Shown here piece after piece: positions 8,021-15,350 of a DNA stretch of 64,000 nt. The DNA is taken from assembly GCF_014202975.1 (NCBI RefSeq), contig NZ_JACHHZ010000004.1, positions 372,001 to 436,000 of the forward strand, written 5' to 3'. The translations under genes and the position numbers were made by a program. The DNA is from Povalibacter uvarum. Its GTDB lineage: Bacteria > Pseudomonadota > Gammaproteobacteria > Steroidobacterales > Steroidobacteraceae. Within the stretch, counting starts at the first letter, position 1. Each line of letters starts with the position of its first letter. Under the pieces are notes generated by a model, which saw only the letters and a program-made list of their open reading frames with translations, searched no databases and was not told the origin of the DNA.

Positions 8021-9526
8021 TCACTGGCTTCCTTCCTGTGAATTCGCGGGCAACGGCAGGAGCGTTGCCTTGAAGTCGTAGTCCCATCGATCGAAATAGA
8101 GATTGCCGCCGCGCCATTCGACTTCGCCGCGCTGCAGGTCGACGGTCTCGGAGCGGAAATGCTGTTTGGGCGGCACGAACGGCTGGCTGTAGTCGTCGTT
8201 GAAAGCGATGCGATAGGCGTCGAAGGAGCCCAGGTAGAACGCATCGAGCTCGGCGTTGCCGGAGGAGAGCTTGCCGAACGTCACGTCCATCGGCACCCAG
8301 CCGTAGGGCGCGAGATACAGCCAGCCCCAGTCATGCATGTTGTTGTAGGAGGTGTCCGCGAAGATCCAGCCCGATTGCCAGCGGGCCGGAATGCCGTTGA
8401 GGCGCAGCAGTGTCATCAGCAGAAGCGTCTGCTGGCCGCAGTCCGCGTGGCCTGCGTGCAGCGCGTAGTTGCTGATGTTCGTGATCGTCGAATACTCGAG
8501 CGCGCCCGCCCACGGAATGCGATCCACCGCAGTGAAGAGTTTCTGCGCGATGCGGTAGGGATTCTTTTCGTCGCCGACGGCTTCGCGCGAGAACTGGCGC
8601 ATCGCGTCGGTAAAGACGATGTGGGGCGGTCGTTCGCCAAGGAACTGCTTCAGTTCCGGCGTAGGCGCGGCTGGAACGACCTTCGCGGGATCGATCTGAT
8701 AGTGCTGGCCGTAGATCGTCACTTCATAAGTGATCGAAAAGGCCGCGGGTTTGCCGGCTGCGGCGGGCTGCTCGAGGTAGACCGTTCTCTGGAGCGTCGA
8801 TTCGGGTGCGATCTGATGCCGCAGCGGCGAGCTCTCGATGAAACGGATGTCTTCGTGCTGGCCGGGGATCGCACGGGGATAGGGAATCCATGCGCGGACG
8901 GTTTCGCCGGCAGGGACCGCATCGGCATCCACCGTGATCGACTGCGTGACGCGAACACGTCGCGGCGCAACGCTCGTCTTGCCGGTCGCACGGGCGGAAT
9001 CGATTACTTCCCTGTGATGCGCATGCGGCGCTTCGAGCGGGCTGTCCGTGAAAGGAGTCGGGTTGCTGCGGCGGGCACGAGCCTCGGCACTCAGCCGGAA
9101 AAGGTTGGAAGGCGCGCGGCCGAAGTAGCGCTTCTGGCCGTCGATGACGCGCGATTCGAGCAATCCCGCCGCATCCCAGGCGGCGAACTCGCTGTCTTTC
9201 AGATCCGGAATCTGGCGTCGCACGCGCTCCTTCGCGCCGGCTTCGTCGAGACTGAAGTCCAGCAGGATCCGGCGCATGCGTTCACGTTCGAATTCGAGCG
9301 CGCGCCTGTCGGCGTCGCTGAGATTGCTTTGTTGCAGGGCCTGGTCGATTCGCCGGTTGGCGGCGCGAAAATCGCCGGCGTCCACGAGCGGGATCACTGA
9401 ACTGATGCCGGATGGAGCAGTCGTCGCGGCGAGCGGCGCTTCGATGGAGCAGAGTGTGAAGAACAGGACAGCCGCGGTGGCTTGTGCGACGCTGCCGCTG
9501 CGGGCAAAGACGCCGTGCCGACTCAT
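8021..9526 (-). CDS. Transglutaminase-like (papain-fold) secreted protein
   Basis: A 501-residue protein with a signal peptide (MSRHGVFAR... hydrophobic core, PLAATTA) when started at the ATG at 9526; the frame continues upstream but without a signal. The transglutaminase-core catalytic triad is intact: Cys363 in HADCGQQ, His398 in NNMHDWGWLYL and Asp414 in VPMDVTFG. The N-terminal 150 residues are helical and contain a short repeat-like region. The middle is beta-rich. Bacterial proteins of this type act as proteases or peptide-modifying enzymes rather than true cross-linkers. It is the first gene of the leftward unit, 68 bp before the TonB receptor, and divergent from the permease gene at 9767. 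Confidence 0.88.
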   Translation of the reverse strand: MSRHGVFARSGSVAQATAAVLFFTLCSIEAPLAATTAPSGISSVIPLVDAGDFRAANRRIDQALQQSNLSDADRRALEFERERMRRILLDFSLDEAGAKERVRRQIPDLKDSEFAAWDAAGLLESRVIDGQKRYFGRAPSNLFRLSAEARARRSNPTPFTDSPLEAPHAHHREVIDSARATGKTSVAPRRVRVTQSITVDADAVPAGETVRAWIPYPRAIPGQHEDIRFIESSPLRHQIAPESTLQRTVYLEQPAAAGKPAAFSITYEVTIYGQHYQIDPAKVVPAAPTPELKQFLGERPPHIVFTDAMRQFSREAVGDEKNPYRIAQKLFTAVDRIPWAGALEYSTITNISNYALHAGHADCGQQTLLLMTLLRLNGIPARWQSGWIFADTSYNNMHDWGWLYLAPYGWVPMDVTFGKLSSGNAELDAFYLGSFDAYRIAFNDDYSQPFVPPKQHFRSETVDLQRGEVEWRGGNLYFDRWDYDFKATLLPLPANSQEGSQ

Positions 9527-9689
9527 TGGGGACGCCGCGCGTGGGCTGGCTTCCCGTTTGCATGTAAGGGGCGGGCAAACACTCACTGCAGGATGTCCAC
9601 GTCGGCGGCGGTCCACTCGGCGGTTGGAGAGACTGGGGCGCGGCGGTTCGGTAATGGTGTAACACGCGACGGAAGAGCCGGTCAATAAT

Positions 9690-9713
9690 TTATTCTTGAT
9701 GAGAAACGAATAA
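9690..9713. promoter_or_regulatory. Inverted repeat in the divergent intergenic region, candidate operator
   Basis: TTATTC at 9690-9695 faces GAATAA at 9708-9713 across 12 bases, in an AT-rich island (about 9680-9735) between the two divergent arms of the peptide-scavenging block. A second perfect 8-bp palindrome, GAATATTC, follows at 9719-9726. The RpiR/MurR-type regulator encoded at 13602 is the obvious candidate ligand. This is inference from position and symmetry only. Confidence 0.4.
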
Positions 9714-9766
9714 GAAGCGAATATTCTTCGCCCATGGGAACCATGCGCCTTGCGGGCGGGGGATGA

Positions 9767-10918
9767 ATGATCGAGTCGGTGTGGCCATACCTGGCGCTCA
9801 TGCCGCTCGCCGCGGGGCTGTTTCCGTCCCTCGAGAAACGCTATGGCTGGCGCGTCTTCGAAGTCCTGCCGCCGATCGTCTGGACTTATCTGTTCGTGAC
9901 CGCGCTCGCCGTCGCGGGACTATGGACCGCGACGCCCGAAATCCAGGCTGCTCAGAGAACGCTCACGGGCCAGTTGCTGCCCGCACTGCTGTTCCTGTTG
10001 ATGATCACCTGTGATCTGCGCGCCATTCTCGCGGTCGGGCCGCGCGTACTTGCGGTGTTTCTCTCCGCGATGGCGACCATCCTCGTCGCGATCGTTCTCG
10101 TGTATCTCCTGTTCCGGAACTGGCTGCCCGCTGAAGGCTGGAAGATGCTCGCGGCATTGAGCGCGACGTGGACCGGCGGTTCGGCGAACCTCGTTGCGGT
10201 GAAGCAGGTCGTCGGCTTGTCCGATAGCGCGCTGCCGTCGGTGCTGCTCGCCGATGCGCTTTGTTATTCGGTGTGGGTGCTCGTGCTGTTCTCGACCGGC
10301 GCGTTTGCGTCGAAGTTCAATCGCTGGAGCCGCGCTTCGGACAAGCCGTATCCGCAGCTCGCCGCGCCAGCGAACATCGGCCCCGCACATGCGGGAAGCA
10401 TTCTTCTATGGCTGGGACTCGCGATGCTCGTCGGTCTCGGGGCACGCGAACTCGCCAGCCGCATGCCGGTATCGACGATGCTGACGCCGACATCGTGGAC
10501 GGTGCTTATCGCGACTGTTGCTGGTCTTGTTCTCGCGCGAACACCATTCGCACGCGTTCCCGGCTCCGCAACGCTGGGCGGCGCGCTGCTCGCGTTGCTG
10601 GTCGCTGTGCTCGCCTCACAGAGCAATTTTCATGGGCTCGCGACAGCGCCGCTGTTCATTCTGTGTGCCCTTTGCGTGATGGTGCTGCACATTGCGCTGC
10701 TGAGTCTGCTGGCCCGCCTGTTCCGCTTCGACATGTATCTGTGCGGTATTTCGTCGCTGGCGCAGATTGGCGGCGTCGCCTCCGCACCGGTGCTCGCAGC
10801 GACCTATTCGCCCGTTCTGGTCCCGATCGCGGTGCTGCTCGCGATGCTGGGCCTGGTGCTCGGCACCGGAATCGGATTGTTCATGGCCAGTGTCCTGTCG
10901 GCATTGGCGCCGACGTAA
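9767..10918 (+). CDS. DUF819 family integral membrane protein (putative peptide/amino-acid permease)
   Basis: A 383-residue polytopic membrane protein with about ten hydrophobic segments. It carries the DUF819 (YjcL-like) signature in the region LLPALLFLLMITCDLRAIL and ATWTGGSANLVAVKQVVG. The second half repeats the organisation of the first, as in transporters with an internal duplication. In several bacteria DUF819 genes sit beside dipeptide-epimerase and NlpC/P60 genes, exactly as here, and a role in import of cell-wall-derived dipeptides has been suggested. No biochemical function is established that I can name. The start at 9767 follows a G-rich GGCGGGGGATGA stretch. The next gene begins 20 bp after its stop, which argues for one operon. 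Confidence 0.82.
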   Translation: MIESVWPYLALMPLAAGLFPSLEKRYGWRVFEVLPPIVWTYLFVTALAVAGLWTATPEIQAAQRTLTGQLLPALLFLLMITCDLRAILAVGPRVLAVFLSAMATILVAIVLVYLLFRNWLPAEGWKMLAALSATWTGGSANLVAVKQVVGLSDSALPSVLLADALCYSVWVLVLFSTGAFASKFNRWSRASDKPYPQLAAPANIGPAHAGSILLWLGLAMLVGLGARELASRMPVSTMLTPTSWTVLIATVAGLVLARTPFARVPGSATLGGALLALLVAVLASQSNFHGLATAPLFILCALCVMVLHIALLSLLARLFRFDMYLCGISSLAQIGGVASAPVLAATYSPVLVPIAVLLAMLGLVLGTGIGLFMASVLSALAPT

Positions 10919-10938
10919 TCGACTGCGTAGTTCAAGCG

Positions 10939-12330
10939 ATGCGAACTTTAATCTTTTCGTTTGTACTCTCCCTGCTGGCCGCGTGTGCAACGCCACCATC
11001 GGCCGAGCCTGCCCGCAAGTCCGCGGGCGTTGCGGGCGTCGAGGAGGAGCAGTTGGATCCCGATTTCTGGATTGCGCAGGCAGCGAGTGCCGACAAGCTC
11101 GTCCTGGACACGGAGGCGATCGCTGCCCAGAACCAGCGATTGCGGCAGACGGACGAGTCTGTGACCGATCTGGCGCGGATTCCTTCGACGCTGACGGATG
11201 CGTCGATCCGCAAGTGGGTGGGCAGCCTCTCGGAGCGTCCCACCCGCACGCTGTTCGATGTGCATGGCAACGAAGTCAGCTCCCGCGAGCTCGACGAGCT
11301 GATGGCGAATGTGAATCTCGACGCGGTGCCCGCGAGCCGACCGGCGCAATACGGACTGGTCGTGCATCGCGCCGACTTGCGCACGTTCCCGACCCGGTTG
11401 CGTGTGTTCTCACGGCGCGGCGACACGGATATCGATCGCTTCCAGGAGAACGCGCTCTTTCCGGGTACGCCGGTGATCATCGCGCATGAAAGCCGCGATG
11501 GACGCTGGTGGTTCGTCGTGAGCCCGCTCTACGCGGCGTGGATCGAGAAGGACGCCGTTGCGATCGGCGATGCCAATCGCGTTTTCGAGTACACGCGAAA
11601 ATCGCCCTACCTTGTCGTGACGGGCGCGATGGCGCACACCGTGTTCTCGCCGGAGCGGCCCGAAGTGTCGCAGCTGCAGCTCGACATGGGTCTGCGCGTC
11701 CCGCTGGTCGCCGACTGGCCGCAGAACGAGGCGGTCAATGGTCAGCATCCGTACACGGCGCACATCGTCGAGCTGCCTTATCGCGGCGCCGATGGATCGC
11801 TGCAGTTCACACCGGCGCTCGTGCCGAAGACCAGCGACGTCGCCGCCGATTACCTGCCGCTGACACGAGCGAATCTGCTGCGCCAGAGCTTCAAGTTTCT
11901 TGGTGAGCGCTATGGGTGGGGACACTCCTACAACGCACGCGATTGCAGCGGCTTCGTGTCGGAGGTCTATCGCAGCTTCGGCGTGGAGCTGCCGCGGAAT
12001 ACGCGCGACCAGGGCGTGAGCCCGGCCTTCGACCGCATCACGCTCACCGAAGGGAACAGCCACGAAGAGCGGATCGCCATCCTCGAGCAACTGCACATCG
12101 GCGATCTCATCTATATCCCGGGCCACGTCATGATGGTCATCGGCCACCAGGACGGCATGCCCTACATCATTCACGACACCACGGGCGTCAGCTATCGCGA
12201 AGCCACTGGCGAGATCACCCGGGTGGATCTCAACGCGGTATCGGTCACGCCGCTGGTGCCGCTGCTGCTCGATGAAGCGCGGCCGATGATCGATCGCATC
12301 TACAGCATTCAGAGAATGAGAAGTAGATAG
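10939..12330 (+). CDS. NlpC/P60 endopeptidase lipoprotein with SH3-like domains (YkfC-like)
   Basis: A 463-residue protein starting at ATG 10939, with a lipoprotein signal (LSLLAAC, Cys16). About residues 100-290 contain two SH3b-type modules with the TRLRVFS and GRWWFVVSPLYAAWI patterns. An NlpC/P60 catalytic domain covers about 315-440, with Cys336 in ARDCSGF, His396 in GHVMMVIG and His412 in IIHDTTG. This architecture matches YkfC, the gamma-D-glutamyl-L-diamino-acid endopeptidase that trims free murein peptides to L-Ala-D-Glu. The neighbouring epimerase uses that product. The stop codon TAG lies inside a tandem-heptamer repeat arm (12326-12358), so the last residues MRSR may have been altered by the element. 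Confidence 0.92.
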   Translation: MRTLIFSFVLSLLAACATPPSAEPARKSAGVAGVEEEQLDPDFWIAQAASADKLVLDTEAIAAQNQRLRQTDESVTDLARIPSTLTDASIRKWVGSLSERPTRTLFDVHGNEVSSRELDELMANVNLDAVPASRPAQYGLVVHRADLRTFPTRLRVFSRRGDTDIDRFQENALFPGTPVIIAHESRDGRWWFVVSPLYAAWIEKDAVAIGDANRVFEYTRKSPYLVVTGAMAHTVFSPERPEVSQLQLDMGLRVPLVADWPQNEAVNGQHPYTAHIVELPYRGADGSLQFTPALVPKTSDVAADYLPLTRANLLRQSFKFLGERYGWGHSYNARDCSGFVSEVYRSFGVELPRNTRDQGVSPAFDRITLTEGNSHEERIAILEQLHIGDLIYIPGHVMMVIGHQDGMPYIIHDTTGVSYREATGEITRVDLNAVSVTPLVPLLLDEARPMIDRIYSIQRMRSR

Positions 12331-12358
12331 CGGATAGCGGATGGTGACTGGTCAGAAC
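12326..12358 (+). repeat. Single arm of the GCGGATA heptamer palindrome
   Basis: GATAGCGGATAGCGGATGG followed by TGACTGGTCAGAAC. The same 33 bases occur at 47971-48003, where an inverted right arm is also present. Here no right arm follows, so this is a half element. It contains the stop codon of the NlpC/P60 gene. Confidence 0.85.
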
Positions 12359-12394
12359 GACGTAAAGCACAGAACGCATTGCTGAAACTCACTT

Positions 12395-13492
12395 ATGAAA
12401 ATCACTGATATCAGATACGGAATGCTGCGTGTGCCGCTGAAGACGCCGTTCAAGACGGCCCTGCGGACGGTGAACATCGTCGAAGACATCGTGGTGGAGA
12501 TCCACACCGATACGGGCCACGTCGGCTATGGCGAGGCGGCCGCGACAGCGGTGATCACCGGCGATACGCACGGGTCGATCATCGAGGCGATTTCGAAGTT
12601 CATCGCGCCGCGGCTCATCGGCCAGGACATCGCCAACCTGAACCGCATCACGCAGCTGATCCAGACGGCGCTGGAGCGCAATACCAGCGCGAAGGCGGCG
12701 GTCGAAATCGCCGTCTACGATCTGTTCGGGCAGCTCTACAACGCGCCGCTCTACAAGATTCTCGGCGGCGGGGACCCGGTCGTGACGACGGACATCACGA
12801 TCAGCGTCGACTATATCGACAAGATGGTGGCCGACTCGATCAATGCCGTCGAACGCGGCTTCGAGTCGCTCAAGATCAAGGTGGGCAAGGACATCGGCGT
12901 CGACATCGAGCGCATCAAGGCCATCTACGCCGCGGTGGAGGATCGTGCGCTGCTGCGGCTCGATGCAAACCAGGGCTGGACCGCCAAGCAGGCCGTCTAT
13001 GCGCTGCAGACGCTCGAGGATGCTGGCGTGAAGCTCGAACTGGTCGAGCAGCCGGTGAAGGCGCAGGACCTCGACGGTATGAAATACGTAACGGAGCGCG
13101 TGCACACGCCGATCATGGCGGACGAGAGCGTGTTCGGTCCGACCCAGGTGATCGAGCTGATCCGCATGCGCGCCGCCGATATCATCAACATCAAGCTGAT
13201 GAAGACGGGCGGCATCTCCAATGCGCTGCATATCGCGGACATCGCCGCGCTGTACCAGGTCGAATGTATGATCGGCTGCATGATCGAGACCAGCATCAGC
13301 GTTTCCGCAGCCGTGCACGTCGCCGTAGCCAAGGCCAATGTGATCACGAAGATCGATCTCGATGGCCCGTCGCTGTGCGCCTTCAATCCCGTCGACGGCG
13401 GCGTGATCTTCAACGAGTCGGAGATCTCGATCACCGATGCGCCGGGACTGGGCATTCGCGAGATCCGTGGCCTCGAGCGGATCGAGAGCTGA
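12395..13492 (+). CDS. ykfB: L-Ala-D/L-Glu epimerase (dipeptide epimerase, enolase superfamily)
   Basis: A 365-residue member of the muconate-lactonising subgroup of the enolase superfamily. Catalytic lysines are Lys160/Lys162 in LKIKVG and Lys267 in NIKLMKTGG. Metal ligands are Asp190 (LDANQGW), Glu218 (VEQP) and Asp243 (ADES). These positions fall within a residue or two of those reported for the Bacillus subtilis L-Ala-D/L-Glu epimerase. The enzyme converts L-Ala-D-Glu released from peptidoglycan into L-Ala-L-Glu, which ordinary dipeptidases can cleave. It lies between the NlpC/P60 endopeptidase that makes the substrate and an RpiR-type regulator. Confidence 0.93.
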   Translation: MKITDIRYGMLRVPLKTPFKTALRTVNIVEDIVVEIHTDTGHVGYGEAAATAVITGDTHGSIIEAISKFIAPRLIGQDIANLNRITQLIQTALERNTSAKAAVEIAVYDLFGQLYNAPLYKILGGGDPVVTTDITISVDYIDKMVADSINAVERGFESLKIKVGKDIGVDIERIKAIYAAVEDRALLRLDANQGWTAKQAVYALQTLEDAGVKLELVEQPVKAQDLDGMKYVTERVHTPIMADESVFGPTQVIELIRMRAADIINIKLMKTGGISNALHIADIAALYQVECMIGCMIETSISVSAAVHVAVAKANVITKIDLDGPSLCAFNPVDGGVIFNESEISITDAPGLGIREIRGLERIES

Positions 13493-13502
13493 TACGAAGA
13501 CG

Positions 13503-13586
13503 GTTCACACGGAGATCACGGAGATATGAACGCGACCCGGACAGATCCGAAACTCCGTGTCCTCCGTGAACTCCGTGTGAAACTCT
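13503..13586. repeat. Intergenic palindrome of tandem nonamers (CACGGAG type), copy 1
   Basis: The left arm has NNCACGGAG-type units at 13505-13524 and the right arm has three inverted units (CTCCGTGNN) at 13552-13584. It fills the gap between the epimerase and regulator genes. A longer copy is at 33846-33938. Confidence 0.8.
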
Positions 13587-13601
13587 TTCTCCGGAACTGA
13601 A

Positions 13602-14450
13602 ATGCCCCCCCTGCTGAAAATCCGCTCCGAACGCGATCAGATGTCCGCCATCGAACGGCGTATCGCGGATTTTCTGCTCGAGAACGCGCATCTGCTGCGC
13701 GACTATTCTTCGCAGCAGCTCGCGGACGCGTTGCAGATCAGCCAGTCGAGTGTCGTGAAGTTCAGCCAGAAGCTGGGCTTCAAGGGCTATCCCGATCTCA
13801 AGTACTCGATCGGCGAAGCTGTCGCCCGCATCGGGGGTACCGCGACTGCGACCGCAGCCAGGGCACCCAAGGTTCCGGCGCGACAGGCGCTGGTCGAAAG
13901 TCTCTGGCAGGGCAAGGTGCGGTCGGAGGAAGAGACGCGCCTCATCAACGCCGGCGAGAAGCTCACGGAGATCGCTGGTTTGTTGCAGCGGGCAGGGAAG
14001 GTCTACTGCCTCGGGCTGGGCGATGACAGCCTGCCCGCGCAAGCGCTGGCTCACCGGCTTGCGCTGCTCGGGTTGGTGGCGCTGTATCACTCGGACGTCG
14101 TTCTGATGACGTCCAGCATTTCGAGCGCGACGCGAGGCGACGTGCTGTTCGTGTTCTCGGAGCACGGCCAGCATCCGGCGCTGAATCAGCTTGCGCGGCA
14201 GTTCCGCGAGCATCACGGCAAGGTGGTGTCGGTCACGCGTCACACCTCCAATCCGTTGAGGGCCCACGCCGATGCACCGCTGCTGGTGTCGGCACACGAC
14301 GAGCGTCCGCACATCCAGCCGTTGCTGTATCAGTCGGCGGTGCAGCATCTGCTCGACCAGATCTTCGTCCTGCTGTGCGATGGCGATCGCGTCGAACAGC
14401 TCAATGCGAATCTCGAGCATGTGCAGCATCTGCTCGATCCGAAACTATGA
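13602..14450 (+). CDS. MurR/RpiR family transcriptional regulator
   Basis: A 282-residue regulator. Residues 1-77 form the RpiR-type helix-turn-helix domain (IADFLLENAHLL, then SSQQLADALQISQSSVVKFSQKLGFKGYPDLK). A SIS sugar-isomerase-type sensing domain covers about 115-260 (YCLGLGDDSLPAQALAHRL, VLFVFSEHGQHP). RpiR relatives commonly sense phosphosugars, and MurR senses MurNAc-6-phosphate. In a block devoted to murein-peptide processing, a cell-wall-derived ligand is plausible but unproven. It is likely to control the divergent promoter region near 9690-9730. The gene ends at TGA in an ATGA context with the next frame. Confidence 0.88.
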   Translation: MPPLLKIRSERDQMSAIERRIADFLLENAHLLRDYSSQQLADALQISQSSVVKFSQKLGFKGYPDLKYSIGEAVARIGGTATATAARAPKVPARQALVESLWQGKVRSEEETRLINAGEKLTEIAGLLQRAGKVYCLGLGDDSLPAQALAHRLALLGLVALYHSDVVLMTSSISSATRGDVLFVFSEHGQHPALNQLARQFREHHGKVVSVTRHTSNPLRAHADAPLLVSAHDERPHIQPLLYQSAVQHLLDQIFVLLCDGDRVEQLNANLEHVQHLLDPKL

Positions 14451-14478
14451 GCGATGAGCCGCGAGCGGCGAGCCGGAC
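14450..14478 (+). repeat. Single arm of the GAGCGRN heptamer element
   Basis: Four consecutive heptamers GAGCGAT, GAGCCGC, GAGCGGC and GAGCCGG run from just after the regulator stop codon to the ATG at 14480. They match the words of the full palindrome between pilT and pilU (24192-24279). No inverted arm follows. Confidence 0.65.
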
Positions 14479-14479
14479 G

Positions 14480-15214
14480 ATGCTGCGGCTATTCTGGCTG
14501 CAGGTGCTGATTGCTTTCGGAGCTAGTGTGCAGGCTGCAGATCTTCCATGGGCGGACGCGCAGCAGATGGTCGTCGTGACGACTGCTGGCTGGGACGTCG
14601 ATCACGGGCTCATGCAGACCTTCGAGCGCGATGGTGCCGGGTGGAAGGCCGTGTCGTCGCGCCAGCCGATCACGGTGGGTCGCTCGGGTTCGGCGTGGGG
14701 ACTGGGCCTGCACTCCGTTGCCGCCCCGGGACCCGTCAAGCAGGAAGGCGACGGTCGCAGTCCCGCGGGCGTGTTCCGCATCGGCCTCGCGTTCGGCTAT
14801 GCCCCGGCAGAAAGCACGGCACTTCGATACGACGGCATGACCGGCTCGGACTACTGCATCGATGTCAGCGGCTCGTCCTCCTACAACCGCATCGTGGACG
14901 CGAAGGTCGTCGGCCGGTCGGTGATCGAAGGGTCGACGGAGCCGATGCGACGGGATCTGCACGCCAACGGTGACCAGCGATACAAGCTCGGCTTCGTGAT
15001 CGAGCACAACGACCGGGGAGTCGCCGCGCGCGGTAGCTGCATTTTCGCCCATCTGTGGAAGCAGCCAGGGGAGCCCACGGCCGGCTGTACCGCCATGTCC
15101 GAGAACGCGATGCGCGATCTTTTCACGTGGCTGCGCGCCGATCGGCAGCCCGTATTCGTCCTGTTGCCCCAGGCTGAGTACGAAAAACTCAAGGAAAACT
15201 GGCGACTCCCGTAG
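14480..15214 (+). CDS. YkuD-type L,D-transpeptidase-like secreted protein
   Basis: A 244-residue protein with a signal peptide (MLRLFWLQVLIAFGASVQA-A). Near the end is a YkuD-like catalytic patch: IFAHLW, with the conserved His, then TAGCTAMS with the nucleophile Cys, compatible with the H-x(n)-S/T-x-G-C pattern. The central region contains RSPAGVFRIGLAFGY, the typical T/S-P-x-G-x-F/Y element of the family. The ATG at 14480 is preferred over the in-frame ATG at 14447, because the stretch between them is a tandem-heptamer repeat and the signal peptide begins exactly at 14480. The reaction would be cross-linking or anchoring at meso-DAP in the periplasm. Several relatives in this branch lack demonstrated activity. 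Confidence 0.8.
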   Translation: MLRLFWLQVLIAFGASVQAADLPWADAQQMVVVTTAGWDVDHGLMQTFERDGAGWKAVSSRQPITVGRSGSAWGLGLHSVAAPGPVKQEGDGRSPAGVFRIGLAFGYAPAESTALRYDGMTGSDYCIDVSGSSSYNRIVDAKVVGRSVIEGSTEPMRRDLHANGDQRYKLGFVIEHNDRGVAARGSCIFAHLWKQPGEPTAGCTAMSENAMRDLFTWLRADRQPVFVLLPQAEYEKLKENWRLP

Positions 15215-15268
15215 CGCACGCAGCCCTCTGGCCCGTCGCCCCGGTCCCCCGTTCCCGCGCTGCCCTCC

Positions 15269-15296
15269 CTTGAATTCCTCCCCGACTGCCCCATCT
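15269..15296 (+). promoter_or_regulatory. Sigma-32 (heat-shock) promoter of htpG
   Basis: The -35 element CTTGAAT (15269-15275) and -10 element CCCCATCT (15289-15296) are separated by 13 bases. Both are nearly identical to the enterobacterial RpoH consensus (CTTGAAA, 13-15 bases, CCCCATNT). The start codon of htpG is 55 bases downstream. This is a direct sequence match to a promoter class known to drive htpG. Confidence 0.85.
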
Positions 15297-15350
15297 GGCC
15301 GGCAGTCCAATATCATTCGCGCCCGAAGCGAACCCTGACGGAGCCAGACG

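Noticed and set aside
10261-10938. Extended start of the NlpC/P60 protein inside the DUF819 gene
   Set aside because: The 226 extra residues are out-of-frame reading of the permease gene; the lipoprotein signal starts at 10939.
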